Positions 13,701 to 28,700 of a DNA stretch of 64,000 bases are shown here, piece by piece (position 1 is the stretch's first letter; each line of letters begins with the position of its first letter). The position numbers were made by a program, and so were the translations under genes. The stretch comes from Siniperca chuatsi (taxonomy: Eukaryota > Chordata > Actinopteri > Centrarchiformes > Sinipercidae): NCBI RefSeq assembly GCF_020085105.1, contig NC_058052.1, positions 12,629,233 to 12,693,232 on the forward strand, written 5' to 3'. Under the pieces are notes generated by a model, which saw nothing but the letters and a program-made list of their open reading frames with translations, searched no databases and was not told the DNA's origin.

Positions 13701-16700
13701 TTCTTAGAAGACCCCTTTAGTATTTCTTGCACAGGGAGACTTTGCTTGATGGAAAGCATACATATTTTGTATGCATGAACTTGTGGAGCATCTTTACACC
13801 TTATGTAACATCTGAGACAACTGGTTGCCTCTGCTTGGTATTGTTAGTGCTTGTGTTTCTCCGAATTAATCCTGAAGACAAAAGCGCTAACTGAATTACA
13901 GCTGTAGCGCTCCGTTCTCAGTGCTCACTCTTCCTTGTAATGGAAATCCTGCCAGTTTAATGCTAAATCCTGTCCTGCTGTCATCCCTTTCTCCTCCTCA
14001 CTCCTTTTATCTGCTGTTAATTAGAAATTGTGAAATGATGACTCCTTCCTCTGCGTAATTAATCCAGGGTCTGCTGTGGCCATACACAGCACATCATTGT
14101 CTGTGTTGGCCACAGAAGAGCAGCAAATGGGGTTGTGTAAGTAATTAGGAGACTTATTTGGGCATCTTGATGGGAGAGGATGAGTGTTGATGGCAGCTTA
14201 TAGCACTGAAACACATAAACACAAGCCTCAACTGTTAACTAATTTAACTAGTTTAGATAGCAGTTAGAACAGCGGGTACAGCGGGTCATTAATATAACAG
14301 AAGAAAGTTGTCCAAAAAAGAGATTGCATCTGTGCCAAGTGTGAAAGTGTGGAAGAGTAAAAAAGAAACAAAAGTCAGCTCTATCTATATCCTAGTTCTG
14401 TGTTTTAGCATTGGTTTGGAAGAAAAGTATCAAGTGACCTAGTTGTAAAAAGTTGGGAAGTGCTTCCTTGTCAGTTGTTTAAGAGGCGTTCTAATTAGAG
14501 ATGTATAGCATGCCCAATGTATAGTCAGAGTACAGTTATACCTGATTTATAACCACTTTATGACCTACTAGTGACTTGTTAAAGTTGCACCAATTAATAT
14601 TTTTATAGTAATAATGGATCACATGATGACTTGTGTGTCAACGTGGTGCATGTACTGATGAACCCACAGAGAATTATCACCTCTTTGGCATCTTTCAACT
14701 CATTGTTTTGGTTTTACGTCCTACAACTTTGATGTTTTTATCATTCTCACTGCTCTCAACAACCTCATGTTCAGCAAAAAACTCTGATATACTGACAGTA
14801 CACGACCTGCCCAGCACCAAATGGCAGACAGGCAAAGTTAGCAACCAGCTAGCGATAATGTTGCTCTGTGTCTGCTAGATCTGTAAATAGGAAAATGTTA
14901 ACTAACACATTCACCATAAAGACTTCGTGATATTAAAGGTGATAATAGCTTGTTCTTCTGCCCCCAATTGGCCAAAAATAGTAATTTAATGCTGCTTTAA
15001 GATTTATTTGATGGAACTGATCACATTTTCCACTTTGACTGGCTAACTGAGCGATTGTACACAGCTGTGTGTTTCAAATATAATTTTTTTGTTAGAATGG
15101 GATCACAATGTTGTTTTCCACTGCACTGCAATTGCGATTTTTGAAAAGATTCACTGATTGATGTTTTCAAACCACACAAAAGGCCTATAGGCAGTAGATA
15201 AATTAAAACACTGGCAAATAGAAACATGAATAAATTAACTAATAAATGTTCCATTAATATTATTTAATATTCCAGAATGGGACATGAGTCTGATACCAGC
15301 TGGTGATTCTCATTAGTTAACAGTAAGATTGTTTCAGTCTGACTCGTACAATAACCGTGTATGACTGTTTCATTTGTATCACATTCATTGTACAATACAT
15401 TAAATCATCATACAGTCCTTCAGATAATCAGAAAAAATAGAAACGTCAAAGCAATCATTACTTACTAGTGACCAATATGAGCCACTTTTCCACCAGCAAC
15501 TCAGACCACGGGGAAAGAAGCATATTGTAAACTGTGAGTAAATATATTGTGTACAATCTATCTTTCTCTGGGGTCAACGCTCTTCTCATGAGCATTAGTG
15601 ACTCATGTTGTCCGGAGGCTGACAGTAAAGAGATGATGACTAATTCTTCAAGTGTTAATTCATGTTTGTTTTATCAAGAGACACATTCACAAAATGTTCC
15701 AATAGCATGAAGTCATGGCTGAATATGTTCAATTTATATTGATGCTTAAATGTATGTAAGTGATTATTATTATTATTATTATGCTTGATTGTATTGTCAG
15801 TAAACTGTGTGTTGCTGCAGATTTATTTAAAGGTTCTTGATAGATGATTACAAATTTGTCTATGATTAGGATCTGTACTTGTGTTAGTGTGAAAAAGTAG
15901 TTCTTTATGTCAAAAGTAAGATTCATTGCAATCAAGACTATATGCAGCAAATTGCAAGAATGCAAAAATGCATGTATGGAATATATAATTTTGCTGGATT
16001 TTAGCTGTACATTTGATTGCCCAGAGAGATTTGATGGCCTTATTTGCATCAAACTGCAAGCTATTTACATATTTGGCTCTCAGACATAGATTGCAGTGAG
16101 TTTTTATATTGTAGCTGTTTTTATGAATAATGTGAAATACAAAGTACTTAAAAATAACAAACACTGCAACCATTGACCCACTGACACTGACTGCTGTGTT
16201 GCACCACACAGCATCACTTTACTTTACCAGCAGACATTACAGTAGATGCCAGAATTACACACAGTCCAGATACAAGACTTTGCTGGTAGCAAAGATGCAC
16301 AAACCTACAGTCACACATATTTATTCTTTCAGCAGCTCTCCTGGGTCTACTGTTTTTCAGTTGTCCCATGTGCATGATTTTCTACAGATCTGTGGTGTAA
16401 AATGTAGATGAAAATGAAAAATATTAAAGTTGCAAGTGTAGTTTGATTCTCTCCTAGGATCCCTTTTGATGATGCACTATTATCATCCTCTTTTCTTCCC
16501 TGCACAGTCATGCAACATCTGCTCACGCCACCTTCTTATTTTGTGCACTTTGTATGTATTAAACAAACAATATATTACGTATAGTAAGCTTTAGTGGTGC
16601 TGGTAGGCGGATTTTGTTCCCTTTGGACAGGCAAGCTGTCTCCCCCCTTTCCAGTCTTTATGCTAAGCCAACCTAACTGCTGGCAGTAGCTTCCTATTTA

Positions 16701-19700
16701 CCACACAGACATGAGAGTGATATCGATCTTTTCATCTAACTCTCAGGCAAGAAAGAAAATAAGCATATTTTCCCAAAATGTCAAACCATCTCTTTAAGTA
16801 GATGATGTTTCCGATGGTGTATGCACAAGCTACTGTAAATGTGTATGAGCGAGTTGCTTCCTGAGAGAGGTCATAAAAGCCACACAAAGTCTGAACAGAT
16901 CTGTCAGAGAAAGAGGATGAGGCTCAGAAGAACAACAACAAAGAAAAACAACTGTATGAATCTATTTCTAGATGATTGAGACCCCAACACTGCCTCTGTA
17001 GTGCGTATAGGCTGCGATAGGCCAGCCAGTTGGTGTCTCTGCATGAGAAAAAATAACATTGGTGAATGTTTGAGAGCTGATCCCTTTTGTCTGAAACTGT
17101 AATCCTCACTGAAGACTGCATGTACTCTCTCAACATTCATCTTTTTGGAAATTTATCTTTTGTGTTGGCTGGTTAGGCTGAAATTTAATTAACATAGATA
17201 GAAATTTGTTCACTAGTTCAAATGGAAGGAGGTGGTAAACTGAAAAGATTATACAGATTTATTGAAATTTTACTTGTTTACTTTTAATTTCACATCAGAA
17301 TCAAATCTGTAAGTAGTACAATATTGTCTAGCCAAACCTCTCAATCTTTCATTCCATCTCACAGATTATTGGTGTGCTCGCAGGAGTATCACTAATGACT
17401 GTGAGAGTGTAAGCAGTTGATTTGCTTAGGAATCGAAAAGCCATGAGCAAGCGCATCCAACCATCTCTCTAGTTCCTCACTGCATAGACAGTTTCATAAA
17501 CCGTGAACAATAGCACAGTGTAAGTACATAGAACTCCCCAGACAACAGGTTTTCATGTGTCCTGACCATCATAGATCTAAAGTGCTTTAAAGTGTGGATG
17601 CAGTACACTACAAACTGTTCAACATGATCAGCAGGACATGATTTAAAAGATATTTCATGTCTCCCCTCTCATGTACTCTTTCAAAGCTCAGAAACTGTCA
17701 GAAATACATTTTTGATCAAGATGTAGCTTACCTTGCCTTTGCAGGACCGCAACACAAAAGGAGAGCTGGACAACAATCTTTTATCATCTTAAAGTATAAT
17801 CGCATCATGATCTGATGATATCGTCAACCACAACTCTGTTGAGGAATTAAGGTGACATCCACAAACTAATTGTCTTGTCCAACCAATAATCCAATCCAGT
17901 CCAAACAGTCAGTCCAAAAGTTTGATTTACAATTAAGAAAATGAAAGACTAGAGCAGCTAATCTTCACATTTAAGAAGCCGGAACTAGGGAGTAGTTGGT
18001 GTTTTCGTTTGAAAAATGACATCTCAGCACTTTACTATTAATCATTGTTGTGATTATGGTTTTATCCAAACATTTCTGACAGGTTTGGTTTTATGTGAAG
18101 TTTTGTTTTCCAGCTGTGTTTTCTTCATACATCTGAATAGACGAGGACTAACAAAATCCCTCTTCATTTTGCATTGGTTTCATCTGAAAGTTTTGCTGTC
18201 ACATGGTCCAAACACAGACCCAGAACATTTGGCGAGAAACACTCTTGTCCAGCCTAATATGAGGATTTAATTTAAGCATTATATCAAGAGGTCTGGGATG
18301 GGGCTCCATTCAGTCGGTGAGAGCTGTGATAGTCAAGGGAGTGAGTCTTCCCCATGCATGTCACTATAAGTCATTATTATAACCCCCAGCCCCCAGCGTA
18401 CAAAGTATCCAACGTGGGGTCAGGAAATCAGACAATTATGGGAGTTGTGGACATGGATGAGAGCCGACAGCCAATGGGGGAGTGCAGAAGGATCCAGGAA
18501 GGCTTGAACCTCCTCTCCCCCTCAGGGAGCTGACTGGTCCACATCCCTCAGCCCACTACACGTACAGAACAACTTAATCACAGTGCTTATTCAAATCAAG
18601 CCAATGCACAGGCCTCCATTTACCCAAGTACTTACTATGCACAATCACTCCATGCTTCAACCCAGTACTCTGACAGAACTGTTTATGACTGAAAACTGTA
18701 CTGAGCATTTAAAAGCTTTGATTACTGTGTTTTATCTCCAGTGGCTGCCAAAGATATGCAGTTTGGAGAGTGCTATTACTGTGTTTTGACCAAGAATAAA
18801 TGAGGATATATTACATTAAATATTAGTACAATTAATTAGGAAAGAGTGTAGTGTTTATAACAGGTTATTGAGTTCATTATACTGTCTACTGTAAATAAGA
18901 GTTTTAAGTTTCTTCACGCACACAGCTTTTAAAGGCTAAATTTATGTCCTGTCCAGATGGTGTAAATGGTCTGAAACACAGACAATACAACCTTCAGATG
19001 CAGAGCACCTCTCCTTTTCCTCAGCGTGAATTCAGTGTAATTACTGTGGAGAATGGAGCATGATTTCAGGTGACATTTGTCACCCATGTTGCTTACACCA
19101 CACTTATAATGAGGAGACTTCCCTATAATGAGAGCCAGTCTCATTGGAATGATAAATTGCCTCATTTATGGTGATTTTGGCTGATAAAGAAAACAGCTCT
19201 TCCATAAACCCTGTAACAAGCGCACAAAGCTGTACATTTACAGCTTTGTGAACGCAAGGACATCAAGTTCTATTTTTGTCCGACACTGACTGCTCACTAT
19301 TTGCCCGGGTGCTCTCACTGTTGGAGGCTGGACTGAGAAGTGGAGATGGAGGAGAGAAAGAGTGTGAATTTTACACTAATGACAGCACACACACCTGCTC
19401 CTGGCCTTTTGAAGGGCCTCCAAACACCTGCTGCTGTAGTGGATAGAAAGATACGTTCGCTAGTGATCAGAAACCAGTTTGATCAGTGTTGAAAGCGACC
19501 TGGCTGGACTCTGCATTCAGTCTGAACACTTCAAAGACAGAAACTAACAGATCTGAAGCTTAATGATAAGGTGATTATACAGAGCAGAATTAACCTCTTT
19601 TCTCCATTTGGCAGTCAATAAACACCATTCTTCCCTCCTGAGAAAGACTTTCATATTACAACTGCCAACTGTATTTAAGTTTCTTTCCTGGTGTTTGAAC

Positions 19701-22700
19701 CTATTCCCCAGCTTTGAGTTATTTACCACAAAAGGCAGAGTACAATGCTCAATTTTTGTCAGTCTGCAAGCCTCAATTTTGTCCAAGCAAATTGATTAAT
19801 GTCGCCAAATCTCTGCATAATTGAGGCGTAGAGTCTCAGGTGTATTATTTTACTGTTATTCGCCGCTCTCATTTGTGCACAAGATGTTCACAGTTCCGCC
19901 AGCAGTCTCCATGGCATTAACTATAACAAAGATGGAGCTTAGTTGAATCTCTAATTTAAGGTCCCACGTCGCTGGCAGGGAGACAGTTGGGCTGTTTCTG
20001 CAGTGAAAAGTGACTGAAAGGTGGCAACAGGTCCTCCATTTCCGACATTTGCAGAAAGATTCTGGGCCTGGTCACTGCTCAGGCTCAGATAATGTTCTTT
20101 TCATTCGTTAAGAGCTGCAGGCTTGGCCTGGCAGTTAGCGAGGGCATCTTCAAACTGAATGTTAGAGGTTTGATCCCTTGTGTGGCCATACGTGTTGAAG
20201 CATCCTTCAGCAGCATAAATAACTCCTCACTCTTTCTGCAACCCCTTTAATCAGCAGTTACTTACTGGCTTTTCAGTGCCGCATCCCAACTAGAAAGGGG
20301 GAAAACAAGATTTCCTGCTCGAGGGATCAATAGAAGAATATCAAAAATTCAGAGAAGAAATTCTGTGGAGCCTTGTTGAAATTCACATTGCTGATTGCTA
20401 TTAATGTTAATTAAACTTCGTTAACTGCCTGGATGTAAAATAACCTGCAAAGCACCAGTACATGAAAGCTGCCTCATACTGTTATATATTCAGACGTATC
20501 CCTGTGTCTGCTATATATTATATACTGTAGTCTCTTATGTTTGTTGTTTAGTTTTTTTTATCCTACTAACAAGTATTGTCTGTGTGACCAAAGCCTGATA
20601 GCTTATTTCCCTGTGCTATAGTGCTTCATCGTTGTCCAAAAACATTAAAAACATTAAAAACATCATGACGATGAACATGGGCACTGTGGTTATTTTGAGT
20701 AAATCCCTCATACACTGTCCTGCTGCTGTAAAGACACCAAAGAACCAAATCTGTGTTAAACTGTGACTGAAAATGCTCCATTTACTACTGTTTGTGAAAC
20801 ATTTAATTAAAACTACACTGCTCAGCTGTTTTAGGAAATTATTTGGCCTTTCTTAAAAATTGAAATACATGTTTTAAAACCAAGTTAAGGACCAAACAAG
20901 GTAGGGAAGTCGGAAAGCATTAAGAGACGGACTATTGTTGTCTGGACGTTGTCGGTTTTTGTCTTTGGGATTTGTTGACGATAAGAAAAATGTAGAATAA
21001 CACCAGCCTTATTAATTTTTTTTTTTTATCAGTCCATCTGCAGTTTTACACATTATTTGGTGTCTTTGGAGCTCTGCTAAGTGTCAAATATTGCTTTTAA
21101 AACTTTCATATCAAAGAGCTTATGCTGAAAACCGCTTTAAAACAAATATATGGCCCACCTTTGTAGCAGTGTTTTTATCAGTTACTTTAAGATAAAATTA
21201 TTTTCCATGTGATGTTTCCCTTTTTGGAAACCCAATATACACGGCCGCTAATAGAGTTATCAGTGCTTTTTCAGGTCAGTGTGACACATCTCTAACAATG
21301 TCCTTTGAAAGGACAAAAAAAAAAGAGGTGAAAGTGAGAAGAAATCACAAACAGCTGCCATGCTGTTTCTTACTATTTCTCACCTGTGTGTGTGTGTGTG
21401 TGTCTGTGTACTGTAGTGGTGTGTTCATCTAAAATCTTTCAGTATGGATGTCTGCTTCTAAATGTGTATGTCTGGTTTTATTTAAGTGTTCTGTACAGGT
21501 GTGTATGTGGGTCACATCATCACCTTCCATTGCTATTGTCCCACTTTTTGCTCCACTGCTGGGCTGCAGTTTGATTTCTTGGTCATTTTTCATCCAAACC
21601 CTGAGCAGGTGTCTTTATGTGAAATTTTCATCAGTGTGTACATGTGGTCACAGTGCCCCCTACAGGCATAATGGAGGCTCTGCAGTGTCAGGATATTGTT
21701 GCTACAGGTGTAGGGTGTATAAAATGTACTATTTGTTAAATGTTTTGGGGCTGTATGTATAAATTACTTGGTGTTCTGACATAAGTGCTTGTCATAACTG
21801 CAACAAAATGTGCCATCCAAGAGCCTATTTTCTTTTCATAAAAACAGTAGTAGAATGGAGAAGATTACATAACATAATGTTAAAACCTCATGCCCACACT
21901 TTTCTGGCTCAGGAAATAGTCCAATATAAATGCAAATGGTGGAGAGAAGCTTTTGGAAATGCTGCCCATAATTATAGCAATTGAGAACAATTTGAATAAT
22001 GTTAAGCACAGCGAGATAAGGGCAGTTTAAAGAGGAGCCACTGAAGCAATAACAATTGGGAGGCTTTTTCTGTTTCAGATCCACGGACAACTCTGAATGT
22101 TAAAAATGCATGAAATGTAAAGTTAAACACTGGACAAGTGTAAAATGAAAATCAAATATACTTTATAGAATTATATAACATATATCCTTAACTTGAAGTT
22201 ATTCAGGCTATATTGCCTCCACAGTAAAAAAAAAAAAAAAAGATTAAATAGTCAGACTGCAGCTTGACAACAGAGGGAGCCAGCACCATTTATTGTAGAG
22301 AAAATAGCCTCCTCTGTGGGCACAGACTATCTCCTGAACTTGTTTCTTTAATCAGCAGTTGGGGTTCAAGGGTCAGTTTGTTTGTTCCTGGTTTGAGTTA
22401 AGTAGCTTCCTCACGGATAATTAAAGTACAACCACCAGGGCCTACTTCATTAATTGATCATTAAAATTTCCCTGCACAAATAAGATACAGAAAAAATTTA
22501 AAAAATATATACTTGTATCTAAAGATGATGCATAAGTGCTCACAGAAACTTTTACACATCACATGTTGTGGCTCTGAAACAACCTTAATTCGAAAGGAGA
22601 AATGTGCTGTCGGGGGCTGAATCCTCTAGTGGGATGTAAATTTAATGGACTCACTCTTCCTGATGCAGGGTGGCCCACAGGGGGAGAGTGTGATTTAAGG

Positions 22701-25700
22701 GCTATCACTAGGCATTACAACTTGACTCCATTTAATAGGTGCTGCTGGACTTTATTAGCTGTGGTTGTATTTAAGTGGAACTCCCACATTATTTTAAAGT
22801 GGCAGCCAGTCTAGCGCTTTCTGTCTTCCTCCTAGACGGTTCTGTGTTTTGAGTGGGAGGTTATAAGCTCTCTGATTTATGTACTCTTCTCTTAAACAAG
22901 TTCCCAGTAAGACTATTTATTTGTGTTTGTCATATGGCATATGTGGAAGGGTGTATATATGTAATCTAGAAGCGAAACAATACGTTGATTAATCAAACAG
23001 TAAATTAATCGTATTGATTTTAATAATAGCTTAATTGTCAAAAGTCATTTTCATAAGCAAAAAATGTACTGGTACCAATTTCTCAAATGTGAATATTTTG
23101 CTGGTTTTGTTAGCCCTTTATGATAGTAAACTGAATCATTTTTAATCAATAATTAAAATAATTGTTAGTTACAACCCTAATGTAATCTGTGTGTGCAGTG
23201 ATGTTAGTGTACAGTGTAGCAGTCGTCATTTCAGTCAGTTTTGGGGACATTTTTCCTAGTTAGAGTACAACGGACTCATGGATTACTTTCTACATCTCCT
23301 CCAGCAGTATGAAAGTATGCTGAACATACAGACTAACCCAGCTCATAGTGGATGTAATTAGTTAGACCATACATTCATCTATGGAGAGCTTAGACCTGGA
23401 AGGAGCTGCCACAGAGCCCTTAAACATCCAGCAATTTAACCACTAGAGGCTAATCTTGTATATCTTCAGACTGCAAACAAAGACATAAAAAAGTGAGTTT
23501 GTATCACTCTGAGTGAGAAGTAAAAGTTTACATTTCCTGTTTCTTTAATCCAATGTTGGTCTGTTTGTTTTGGGGGGTTGACTATATACTGCCAATCACT
23601 GCAGATAGCAACATCACCAGAAAGTCTAGCAAGTCCCATGGAGTGAACTATCAATGTTTATCACATATAATTTCATGCTGCTCTTGTCGAGGAGAGAGAC
23701 ATATTACAATAACGCACAGAGGTATTAATTCACCCCCAGACAACATGGGGTTGATTTGCAAAAGACTAATTAAAAATAATTTTTATGAGAATATTTTATG
23801 TGGAATTTCTCTTACAAAAACATCAGCCTGCAGAACATGTTAATGTAATGACTATTAGTATTATTGCAGTTATCACTGCATTTATAAGTGAAAGGTTTCA
23901 CACTTATATATATATGAAAGATCAATGCAAGTGTGGGCCAGCTCTGTAATGTAACTAAAATGGGGAAAGTGTTTTGGCATCTGTTTTCTCCCTGCTACAC
24001 CCCAGGGGAACCTGTTAAGCGCCCCCTTTTTTTTTCTCACACCCTGGGAGTTGTTATTAAGTGTGAGGGGCAGCGAGACAGACTCCTCTTCAGTTTTGTA
24101 ATGAACCCTCAGCACTGATGTTTACAGCTCTGCTACCTGCTTTCCATGCTAAGCAGAAGCCAAAAGTGACCTGAACTGGAACAGTGGAGGGAGAGATGGT
24201 TCAGAGAAGATAAATAATTCACTTACTTTTTTCCAGAGAAAAGCAAACACTGAAATCCTCTCTTTAGTTTACTTAAAAGAGAACACTGTCAATAGTTGAT
24301 ATTAATATTAATCACTGCACCATCAATATTCATAGTAATGTTAATTAAATTACCTATTTAGTTTTTTGTGTACATAGCCTCATCTGCTTTGCTCATACTG
24401 CAAAACATGATTATGTATGATGTAACCTAAAAAATCAAGCTAGTTCATTATTGAAAGTGCCGTTGTACAAGATAGTACAATTCATCATGAAGGGGACATG
24501 AATGTGTGTAAAAGATTTCATGGCAATCCATCCAGTAGTTGTCAAGACATCTCATTCAAAACCACAAATCAACCACATGTTTTCGCTAGAGGTTCTCCAA
24601 AGTCATTATCCTCTGGTGACCATCGATATCTGAACCAAATTTCGTGGCAATCCATCCAATAGTTTCACTAAAAATAACTGAAAATATCAACTTCATGCTG
24701 GCACAAGAAGAAAAGTCTGATAATCACCAAAGTCATCTTCTTGGGACTATGGATGTCTGTACCTAATTTCATTGCAATCCATCCAATAGTTGTAGAGATA
24801 TTTCAGTTTGGACCAAAGTGGTGGACGGACCGAACAACTGACCGACATTGCCCTCCATGGAGCTACGCTGCTAGCATAGCTAATAGCATAGCAGCATTTT
24901 AACATTTTCTTTGTCTAATGGAAATTTGACATATCTAACTGCTAAAATGTGTTTTGTGATTTGGATCATTTTCATTCATCTGACATAAACATAAAGCTTT
25001 TGTATCTCTCCTGGCCAGATCATCCAAAGATTAATGATTGTTCTAATGTTAACCTGTGCTTTTGTAATTCATTTTTGTTTCTACTGGTTTTGAACACAAA
25101 TTTTGGGTAAATAAATCTGATTTATGATTTGCGGAACTCAAAGAGAAATTACAGCATGGATTACACCACCTGCTCTATGAGGATGGCCATGTTCTGCTCT
25201 CGTGAGGTAGTGGCCAGGAGTGCAAGTACCTCCAAGCTTTCATAATTTCAGCCGAATAATGCTCACGTTAAGTTGTTATTAGTGTTGGACAAGGAACTGT
25301 TTTATCTTAAGTAGGGATAAGCTGTGTAATTGGACAGGAAATGCCAATAAAAAATATGTTAATGTTTTGGCAAAGCGACAACTACAACAGCCCCTAAAGT
25401 CTGTACCAAACAGCTGCTGTACACAAATTAAGCCGGGCTCGTTTACTCACATTGACACTATTGGTTCATTTAGATCGGACAGCAAGAAATCATTTACTCT
25501 TACACACCTTTCAGCACTCCAAGTCAATCAACTTCCACTATCAAGTGCTGTGCAGTCTGATTTGCAGCGGAAGCACTTTTATGCATTATCAGTAAAATAG
25601 ATTTCTGGCCGTCATGTTTTCCTCCTTCCCATTCTGCTCTGTAGCGTTACAGTAAAAAGCTGATTTGTAATTGTGAAAGGGGTGAATACATGATGTATCA

Positions 25701-28700
25701 AGTAGATGCAGATATCAAGGCTGGGTCTCCAGGTGAAGTTAGTGATACCTCCAATTAGGTGAACTTTTTAATGAATGAATTATGTTGCAGATTCTTTCTC
25801 TTAAGCTCTGTTTTATGTATTTTGTTAAAAAAAAAAATGTATAAGGTTAACCTTTGAACATTGTCCAACACAATGATCTAAAAACATCTGTATTTATTGG
25901 TTAGCCAGTGTCAAAGGTTTTCTGTTTATGAACTTCTATTGTGTTTTTTAAAATCTTTTTTTTTTGTTGTTGTTGCTCTGTCAGTCTGTGGGTCAGTCCT
26001 TCACTTTAGTCCAGACTGAAATATCTCAACAACTGCTGGATGGATTGTAGTGAAATTTTGTACAGAAATTCATGGAGGATGAAGCCCCCTGACTTTGGTG
26101 AGCCCCTGACTTTTCTTCTAGCACCACCAGCAGGTCAAAGTTTTCACATATGCTGTAAAATATCTCTATGATTTGGATTGGGACATTTTGTAAATCCTAA
26201 AGATGTTGGCGGTCCTCTGACTTTTCTTCTAGGACCTTCATGAGGTTGATTGATTGTTTTGAGTAAAATGTCTCAACAACTATTGGATGGATTGCGTGTA
26301 ATTGTGTCTTGCTATATGAAGCAATTCTACTTTAATACATTTTTGGGGGGTGGGGGGGTTCAGATTTGTAAACAACAACATGTGACAGTAGCACAAATGC
26401 AACATAACAAATATTTGTGGAGTGCTCAGACTTATATAAACAGTCTCATTTCCTATAATTCCATATTTAAAAAGTTATGTTCTTTCTGCTTCTCGTTTCA
26501 TGTAAAGGATACATATTCCCAATTTCTATCAAAACATTTCCTTTAACTCTCAAAATATAGGTCAGTTTTTCCATTAAGCTGAGCAATTCCTGAGCAATAT
26601 CAAGCCATTACTCTTTCCCTGGAGGATAAGCTTCACACTCATTTCTTGTTATAGCTTTTTTGCTGAAATTCTTTGTCCGGTATCTGTCTCTTTCTCGTAT
26701 AACCACCTCAGTTTTCCCTATAAATACTCAACAGCAAAATTGTTTAGAATGCCATATCACTTAATGTCTTTAATAGTTGCATATACTTTGTCCCAGAAAG
26801 GCTTTATATGAAGCATTTCCATGTTTGGTTTATGCGACCACAAACATTATAGCAGCACTGATTGGTGCAGTTAAAGATTGTTTGACCTGGAAAATGGCTA
26901 TTGCAGGTTCCCTCGTTATTCAGCATGAATAAACATTTAAGAAAAGTCTCTTTGGAGCACATTAGTACATTCCACTGTACATGGAAGAATAATCGCCTCT
27001 CGTTCCGGATCTGCTTCCATCAGTCTCTGGGTAGAAATAGGGATTCAAAAGGCTGTGCTGATGCAGGAACCTTTTTACACACTTATCCCTATTCATATAC
27101 AGTATGTGAATGTGTGTTACAGAGAGAGAGAGAGTTGTCGTGTGGTGTCTCAGAGCATGAACTGGTTTGATCCTCCTCCATATTCGCAGATAAAAGTCTA
27201 TGATTCACTGACTGGGATCTTTTAATGATCTCACCCGCTCCACCTATTTCCACCTCCCTGACGTTTTTTATCAATAATAACATGTGCACTGTGACTGAAT
27301 CATCTTGTTCTCACCATATAAGCTACTGAAAACTGACAACATTAGTTGCCAAAGACAGCTGGCAGCTGCAGAGCCCAAATGGGACTCACACAAAAAGAAA
27401 ATGTGACGTAGAACCTTTCACGGTGACACACAACAATATAATTCATAGGTGACATGTTTAGAATGTTTATCCATCAAACATCCTGCGCTGCTCTTTTAGT
27501 TAGTTCACTGTGAGTTCTTGCACTTCATCAATTAGCTCCCATCCACTGTTCCTGACATTTCCCATTTTCAAACCCAAACACAGGAGTAGGAATGGAAAAT
27601 AGTAAAGGATCCAGTGGATTTGGTTGCTGAGGGACTCCAGAATGGGTTTGGGCAGAATGTTTTTAGAGCTCCCTGTCCTAGTTAGGAAGGGCAGGGGATT
27701 CTTGCTTGAGTGTGAGGTAGAGTATAAGCAGTGAATTATTCAGTGCAGCTTCCTTTAGGCATGCTCACAATCGGCGACTTTTACACACACATGCAGAGCC
27801 ACTGCAGACACTACACATATGTATGTCTTTAAATAGATTATTGCAGGTCAGAGGGACAGCAGAGGCATTCTCGGATCAATACTGAGCAGTTCAACTTGAC
27901 ACTGACAGCGATCTGCTTCCCTCTGATGTATTATCTGTTTGTATATAATGGCTTCTCAGGAATGAAACATGGGACATGTAGAAAGACATGATACAGATAT
28001 ACAGAAAGGATGTCAGGCGCAATTTCAGTTGACCAGCTGCTACCACAGAGTGAGTTGGACAGCTCTCAGTTTAAAAGTGTAATGAAACTCGATGTGAAGC
28101 TCTGAAGTGTCACTTCAGGTTTTCAAAACCCGTTTCTGCTGTTGGTAGAAAAACCTAACAGGCAAGAGACATGGGACACTCAACAATGCACCTGAGCACC
28201 TCTCACTCACCAAAAGGATTAGCCTGAAAATGTTACCCAGTTCAACGCTTCTACCAGTACAATTTGAACTGTGATGACTTCAGTCAAAGAGAGAACATAT
28301 AAGGGGTGATGTGAAACCGAAAGCTATCAGGACTCTGACCCAGGTAAGTCAGTCAGCTGGAATTTAGGTTTCAGTCACTTAACCCCCATCCTAACAACAT
28401 ATTTAACAAACAACGACTACCATCTGGGGTCCCTGGGGACCCCAAGAATAAACTACTGTAAGAACCAACCATCATAGCAAAATGTTAATTTATTTCTTCT
28501 CAAAACATTTTTAGTTTTGTAATTAATGTCATCGGAAAAAAAACACATCTTGGAGCGCTGAGAAACAGAGCAAACTTCCTCAAATCCTTCTCCTTGCATA
28601 CCTCTCCTTCTCTCCCTCTCCCTCTGCAGCCTTAAAAATGTTCCATTTATGCTTTTTCCCACACTCACACCATGTCCTGATCATGCTCTGACTGCATGTC

